Assembly (NCBI GenBank): GCA_963605415.1
Contig: CAVCUL010000004.1
Span: forward strand, 114,310-178,309
From: CAG-217 sp963605415
GTDB taxonomy: Bacteria > Bacillota > Clostridia > Oscillospirales > Acutalibacteraceae
Reading direction: 5' to 3'
DNA length: 64,000 nucleotides
Shown: one piece after another, positions 60,695 to 64,000 of the stretch
Layout of the letters: the number at the start of each line of letters is the position of its first letter
Numbering within the stretch: position 1 is the first letter of the stretch
Made by a program: the position numbers and the translations under genes
The notes under the pieces: generated by a model
Seen by the model: only the letters and a program-made list of their open reading frames with translations
Told to the model about the DNA's origin: nothing
Databases searched by the model: none

Positions 60695-61234
60695 ATGAAA
60701 AAATGGATCAATTCGGCGATCGCCGTTCTGCTGGCCTGCATTTTCCTGCTGCCCGGCACGGCCTTTGCCGCGGACAACACAGACCCTGTACCGGAGGGCG
60801 ACTACATTGCAGCCGATCCCAAAGAGGACGATGTGGTTCTCACCCAGGACGATCTGCTGATCTTGGATGCCGCCGAGGATTACGGCACCACAGCAGCCGA
60901 CGCGCGTACCAGTGGGCTGATTACATCTGCCACGCTGAACTTCACCATGAACAGCAACACCATGACTATCAGCGGCCTGACCAAATGCGCGTCCGGTGTA
61001 AAAAAGTGCGGCTTTACCAAGGTGGTCGTTATGCGCAGACTGAATGCCAGTTACTCTTGGTCTGCTTACCAAACATACAAGGATTTGTATGCAGACAGCA
61101 CCACCTATACACTGTCTAAAAAGTTGGTCGTGAATTCGGGCTGGTATTACTATGTGGAGGGCGTACATTATGCAAAGAAAAGCGCCCTTTCTACCCAAAA
61201 AATCACATCTACAACCAGCGCAAAAAAGGTTTAA
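60695..61234 (+). CDS. Secreted protein, DUF6147-like (tentative)
   Basis: 179 residues. Signal peptide (MKKWINSAIAVLLACIFLLP, cleaved after AFA). The mature acidic N-part is followed by a beta-sandwich domain: TLNFTMNSNTMTISGLTKC, VVMRRLNASYSWSAY, VVNSGWYYYVEGVHY. Cell-surface or secreted. Divergent from the sigma operon, so it may be a regulon member. ATG 60695 behind AGAGGTG. Function unknown. Confidence 0.75.
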   Translation: MKKWINSAIAVLLACIFLLPGTAFAADNTDPVPEGDYIAADPKEDDVVLTQDDLLILDAAEDYGTTAADARTSGLITSATLNFTMNSNTMTISGLTKCASGVKKCGFTKVVVMRRLNASYSWSAYQTYKDLYADSTTYTLSKKLVVNSGWYYYVEGVHYAKKSALSTQKITSTTSAKKV

Positions 61235-61264
61235 TCCCACAAAACGCAATCCGCCAAAGCCACA

Positions 61265-61293
61265 AAAAACACACCGGTCGCCCGGTGTGTTTT
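61265..61293 (+). terminator. Intrinsic terminator after secreted-protein gene
   Basis: AAAACACACCGG pairs with CCGGTGTGTTTT around TCGC. Confidence 0.9.
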
Positions 61294-61369
61294 CTTATTA
61301 TACATGCTACGATCCGTTCGACAACCCCCAACGGCGTTGTCACCGTCTTTACCAGTGACGCAAAACAGA

Positions 61370-61395
61370 TCGTGGGGCTGGGGCTTGCTCCCTCG
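61370..61395 (+). repeat. Degenerate REP-like palindrome (type A)
   Basis: GTGGGGCTGGGGCTTGCTCC plus CTCGTG, a decayed version of the copy at 62687. Confidence 0.6.
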
Positions 61396-61412
61396 TGTGC
61401 ACAAATTGACTC

Positions 61413-61435
61413 GTAGGGGCGGATACCATCGCCCG
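61413..61435 (+). repeat. REP-like palindrome (type B)
   Basis: GTAGGGGCGGATACCATCGC plus CCG. It has one base missing in the right arm relative to the copy at 62735. Confidence 0.75.
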
Positions 61436-61467
61436 CTATTTATAACCACTCGATAAAAATATTAAAT

Positions 61468-61583
61468 GTAGGGTGCGATGAGTGAATTGTGCACAGCACA
61501 AGAGACACGAAGCTCCAAATGCGTCAGCATTTGGGAGAAACAGTCCGGGGGACTGTTTCGTAGCGAGTGCATTATCGCACCGC
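61468..61583 (+). repeat. Three-hairpin structured repeat
   Basis: Starts GTAGGGTGCGAT. The outer stem GTGCGAT (61473-61479) pairs with ATCGCAC (61574-61580); inside are CTCCAAATGC/GCATTTGGGAG (61513-61538) and GAAACAGTCC-GGG-GGACTGTTTC (61537-61559). It begins with the same GTAG head as the REPs beside it. A MITE-like or REP-derived element, or an RNA. Confidence 0.6.
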
Positions 61584-61606
61584 ATATAAAAGACTCCCCG
61601 GCCAAT

Positions 61607-62053
61607 TTATTTCACCTGTTTTTCCAACACGATCCGTTGCTCTTTCATACCCAAGGATTTGTAAAACGCCAATGCCTGCGCATTAAACGACCATACCATC
61701 AAGTCCAGCCTTTCGGCACCGATCTCGCTTGCGATCTCCTCCATTTGTCTGTATAACTTTGTGGCAACGCCCTGCCGACGGCATTGTTCAACCACAAAAA
61801 TGGCATCAATATAGATGGATCTCACTGTCCGGTCTTTGACGGTTGCAAAAGCGATCCCGGCAATTTCTTCATTTTCAGCAAAGGCCAGTGCAATTTTGTT
61901 CTGATCTTTAAGCATCGCCTTGTATTCCTTTTTGGTGATCGGATGCTGGTTTTCGGTATAAAAATCGCTCCTGTTTTCAACATGAATTTTATGCAGCTCC
62001 GCCATCATCTGCTCCACTTTTTCAAAATCGCCAATTGTCAATTCCCGTATCAT
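61607..62053 (-). CDS. GNAT N-acetyltransferase
   Basis: 148 residues. Standard GNAT fold with IYIDAIFVVEQCRRQGVATKL, where RRQGVA is the acetyl-CoA pyrophosphate loop, and LMVWSFNAQALAFYKSLGM at the C-terminus. Similar to small RimI/ribosomal-type acetyltransferases; acceptor unknown. ATG 62053 behind TTTGGAGG. Base composition is lower GC than the window average. Confidence 0.88.
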   Translation of the reverse strand: MIRELTIGDFEKVEQMMAELHKIHVENRSDFYTENQHPITKKEYKAMLKDQNKIALAFAENEEIAGIAFATVKDRTVRSIYIDAIFVVEQCRRQGVATKLYRQMEEIASEIGAERLDLMVWSFNAQALAFYKSLGMKEQRIVLEKQVK

Positions 62054-62199
62054 AATACCTCCAAAAAGCAACTACCAGAAATTTTAATGTTCATAGATTG
62101 CCGCTGCATATTCCCACATCAAAATGCAAGACCTGTCAACAAACAGCATTCGATCGGTGCAGCACAGAAAAATATATGGTATCCACTATCCATTTTATC

Positions 62200-62613
62200 T
62201 TAATAAGGAAATGGCATTAAATCCGCAAGGCACACAATGGTGCCTGCGTTATCCACCACCACTTGTATCTCGCTTGAATGACTGAATTGTCCCATAAATT
62301 CTCGGCAAGCGCCGCAAGGGGGCAAAACTTTTCCGCTCTTGTTCACGGCAATCACCGTGTCTATATCAAATTCACCGTTGGTGATCATTGTAGACAAAGC
62401 ATTTCGCTCCGCGCACATACCCAGTGAGCAATCGGTGTCCACGCACACGCCTGTGTAAATATGGCCTTGCTTTGTGCATACAGCTGCGCCGACACCGCCG
62501 GAACACATTTGTTCACTGATCACCTTGGGCAAGGCAACGGCTTTTGCTGCCTGATATAACTTTTGAATTTTCTCATCCTGTATAGTATGATGACTGTATT
62601 TCTTCTTGATCAT
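62200..62613 (-). CDS. Cytidine deaminase-like enzyme
   Basis: About 137 residues. Zinc and catalytic motifs CAERNALSTM (Glu as proton shuttle) and LPPCGACREFMGQF; also VCVDTDCSLGM. Homotetrameric Cdd-type or blasticidin-S-deaminase-like. ATG 62613 gives the best spacing to AAGGTG; ATG 62619 and GTG 62622 are too close. Converts cytidine to uridine or detoxifies related nucleosides. Confidence 0.87.
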   Translation of the reverse strand: MIKKKYSHHTIQDEKIQKLYQAAKAVALPKVISEQMCSGGVGAAVCTKQGHIYTGVCVDTDCSLGMCAERNALSTMITNGEFDIDTVIAVNKSGKVLPPCGACREFMGQFSHSSEIQVVVDNAGTIVCLADLMPFPY

Positions 62614-62685
62614 TTCCATCACCTTTTCATATCGTCACGCCGCTTGTGCAAGCATAACCACTACATAAGACCGTACAAATCCAAT

Positions 62686-62713
62686 CGTAGGGCGGGGGCT
62701 TGCTCCCGCCGTG
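62686..62713 (+). repeat. REP-like palindrome (type A)
   Basis: CGTAGGGCGGGGGCTTGCTC plus CCGCCGTG; stem GGCGGG/CCCGCC. Confidence 0.85.
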
Positions 62714-62733
62714 TCTATCATGGAAACATAAGA

Positions 62734-62761
62734 CGGTAGGGGCGGATATCATCCGCCCGCA
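62734..62761 (+). repeat. REP-like palindrome (type B)
   Basis: GGTAGGGGCGGATATCATCC plus GCCCGC; stem GGGCGGAT/ATCCGCCC. It lies 48 bases after the type A copy. Confidence 0.88.
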
Positions 62762-62782
62762 TACTTATATTAGCGCGTCCCC

Positions 62783-63622
62783 TCATCGTTCCTGCCCAAG
62801 AACTTGTGCGAACACATTATAATTATCATCCGGTCGGCCATTATTTTTAATGGCAAAAACCACTTTAGAAAACCCGTGGCTATAAGGATCCTCTTGCAGC
62901 ACTTCACGAAAGGCCTGGGCCACCAATTCCGGCGGATTGCGAAAGGCGCCGCAGCCAAATGCGCCTAATACCAGCACGGTGACTTGGTGTTCCATAGCCA
63001 CACGGCATATTTCCCGAATCCGCGACTTAAATAAATCCTTTAATTCGCTGGGCGTAATATGCACCGGCTCACCAAGATAAGGCGCGGCGCAAGTAAGTAC
63101 ATCCACCTGAAACCATTGCTCCCTGGGTAATAACTGCGGCACTGGCTGATCGTCTTTGAAAACCACCACTTCCGGCGTATAAACCACCCGATCCGTGAAC
63201 AGATGATCCGGTCGATTGCGGTGATATTGATAATATTCCGTCTGGACACAGGGTGAGAAAAGGCAGGGATACAGATTGCTGCTGCGGCACAAGCACTCCT
63301 CCTGGGCCATAGCACCATGCTCTACGCCACCACCGGCGTAATGGGGATTGGCAAAGTTCAGCACCGCCACATGCTCGCGCTCATTCCCGTTTTGCAAACA
63401 CTTGCGTGCCGCAGAAAAAGTGGTATCTGCCACCACTTCCACATCAGGCGTATCAAAATACAGCCACTTGTCATAATAAGCGCCCTGATTTTTGTCCCAA
63501 AATAACGGAAAAACAACAGTCCAAGCCTTGGACTTCTCCGTCTCAGCGCATAAAAATGGGTCCGTTTTGATCCGACGCATCGTATCGTTGAAGCATTCTA
63601 TAAGCTGGCGCACATTTGCCAT
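62783..63622 (-). CDS. TIGR02452-family (macrodomain-like, PARG-type) protein
   Basis: 279 residues. AVLNFANPHYAGGGVEHGAMAQEECLCRSS is the bacterial poly(ADP-ribose) glycohydrolase-like signature (GGGxxxGxxxQEE), followed by VLVLGAFGCGAFRNPPELVA, the ADP-ribose-binding loop. Such proteins remove ADP-ribose. ATG 63622 behind GGTGGAGGG; the upstream extension to 63817 is not conserved. Confidence 0.88.
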   Translation of the reverse strand: MANVRQLIECFNDTMRRIKTDPFLCAETEKSKAWTVVFPLFWDKNQGAYYDKWLYFDTPDVEVVADTTFSAARKCLQNGNEREHVAVLNFANPHYAGGGVEHGAMAQEECLCRSSNLYPCLFSPCVQTEYYQYHRNRPDHLFTDRVVYTPEVVVFKDDQPVPQLLPREQWFQVDVLTCAAPYLGEPVHITPSELKDLFKSRIREICRVAMEHQVTVLVLGAFGCGAFRNPPELVAQAFREVLQEDPYSHGFSKVVFAIKNNGRPDDNYNVFAQVLGQER

Positions 63623-63736
63623 AATGATCCCTCCACCATCATTATAACGAAAACAGGAATACACCGCAATACACAAGCAGCAGATGAAATAAAAAAAGCG
63701 CGGCATCCGCCAGGAAAAAGTAAAGTAAATATGAAA

Positions 63737-63764
63737 AAAGCCTCTCACAAAAGTGAGAGGCTTA
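63737..63764 (-). terminator. Terminator of the rRNA operon
   Basis: AAGCCTCTCAC pairs with GTGAGAGGCTT around TTTT, with a following TTTTTC on the minus strand. Confidence 0.92.
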
Positions 63765-63765
63765 T

Positions 63766-63881
63766 GTCGGCACAGACCTATTTTTCCAGGCAGTCGCCCG
63801 CCAAGTATCTTCGGCACGAATGAGCTTAACTACCGTGTTCGGGATGGGAACGGGTGGACCCTCATCGTAATAAGCACCGAC
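63766..63881 (-). rRNA. rrf: 5S ribosomal RNA
   Basis: 116 bases on the minus strand. Conserved CCATCCCGAACACGG and AAGCTC-type loops, with terminal GTCGGTGC pairing with GCACAGAC-type 3' end. Followed by a terminator. Confidence 0.95.
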
Positions 63882-63945
63882 TGACTGTGATGGTAAAGTC
63901 ACAGTATTTGAAGAAATGACCTGTTGGCAATACCTAAGGTCAAAA

Positions 63946-64000
63946 TGGTGACCCGTAGGAGAATCGAACTCCTGTTTTCGCCGTGAGAGGGCGATGTCTT
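63946..64000 (-). tRNA. tRNA-Glu (CUC), 3' part
   Basis: Reading the minus strand: anticodon arm CGCC-CTCTCAC-GGCG (anticodon CTC), T arm AGGAGTTCGATTCTCCT, and acceptor end GGGTCACCA with CCA encoded. The 5' part lies beyond the window. It is upstream of the 5S gene in the same transcript direction. Confidence 0.85.

Larger units (their letters stand above)
61235..61606. other. Intergenic region with repeats, no gene
   Basis: 372 bases holding the terminator at 61265, two REP-like palindromes (61370 and 61413) and a three-hairpin element (61468-61583). No coding region was recognised. Confidence 0.6.

Overview
The window looks like a chromosomal segment from an anaerobic, spore-forming, GC-rich gut clostridium (Oscillospirales/Ruminococcaceae-like). 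The taxonomic call is an inference. It rests on sporulation genes (spoVAC, spoVAE, cotJA, cotJB), strong AGGAGG ribosome-binding sites with many GTG/TTG starts, the YfmF/YfmH peptidase pair, and catabolic operons for alpha-glucans, ethanolamine and L-fucose. Large BspA-type leucine-rich-repeat surface proteins, one ending in a dockerin, also fit. No phage or conjugative module was seen. The only transposase-like gene is a REP-associated tyrosine transposase (RAYT).

Layout. 0-1.8 kb: partial HpcH/HpaI-like aldolase, hexapeptide acyltransferase, and a small possible cysteine-peptidase-like protein. 1.8-10 kb: a complete maltodextrin operon on the minus strand (binding protein, two permeases, MsmK-type ATPase, 4-alpha-glucanotransferase, glucan phosphorylase). 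10-16.1 kb: AGCS amino-acid symporter, folD, lgt and the two M16-like peptidases. 16.2-21.1 kb: an unknown three-gene operon, phosphodiesterase, zinc-ribbon membrane protein, YlmH-like S4 protein, metallophosphoesterase and Cof-type HAD phosphatase. 21.3-25 kb: a divergent GtrA-like flippase and YfhO, resembling lipoteichoic-acid glycosylation parts. 25.1-34 kb: eutABC, then an AraC regulator divergent from a fucose operon (aldolase, mutarotase, kinase, isomerase). 34-35.2 kb: an AT-rich DUF4839-like membrane protein behind a strong promoter and a highly structured leader. 35.2-47 kb: GH3 glycosidase, SCP2 protein, spoVAC/spoVAE without spoVAD, an orphan ABC ATPase, a CsoR-controlled metal P-type ATPase with a tiny partner protein, dut, an orphan mazF, cotJA/cotJB without cotJC, and several small conserved genes. 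47.1-48.6 kb: ROK kinase behind a structured leader, then the RAYT.

49.9-61.2 kb is the most unusual part. It has two sigma-factor genes, each followed by a membrane protein with the same N-terminal domain and post-membrane motif. In the second module the putative anti-sigma domain is fused through one membrane segment and a Thr-rich linker to an Ig-like and leucine-rich-repeat ectodomain. It is followed by a 1602-residue secreted LRR protein ending in a dockerin. This resembles the RsgI-type surface-sensing logic of cellulosome bacteria, but with a different sensor.

From 61.3 kb to the end: GTAG-headed palindromic (REP-like) repeats, a GNAT acetyltransferase, cytidine deaminase, a TIGR02452-type macrodomain-like protein, 5S rRNA and the 3' end of a tRNA-Glu. 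Two further REP-like palindromes lie inside the RAYT coding sequence.
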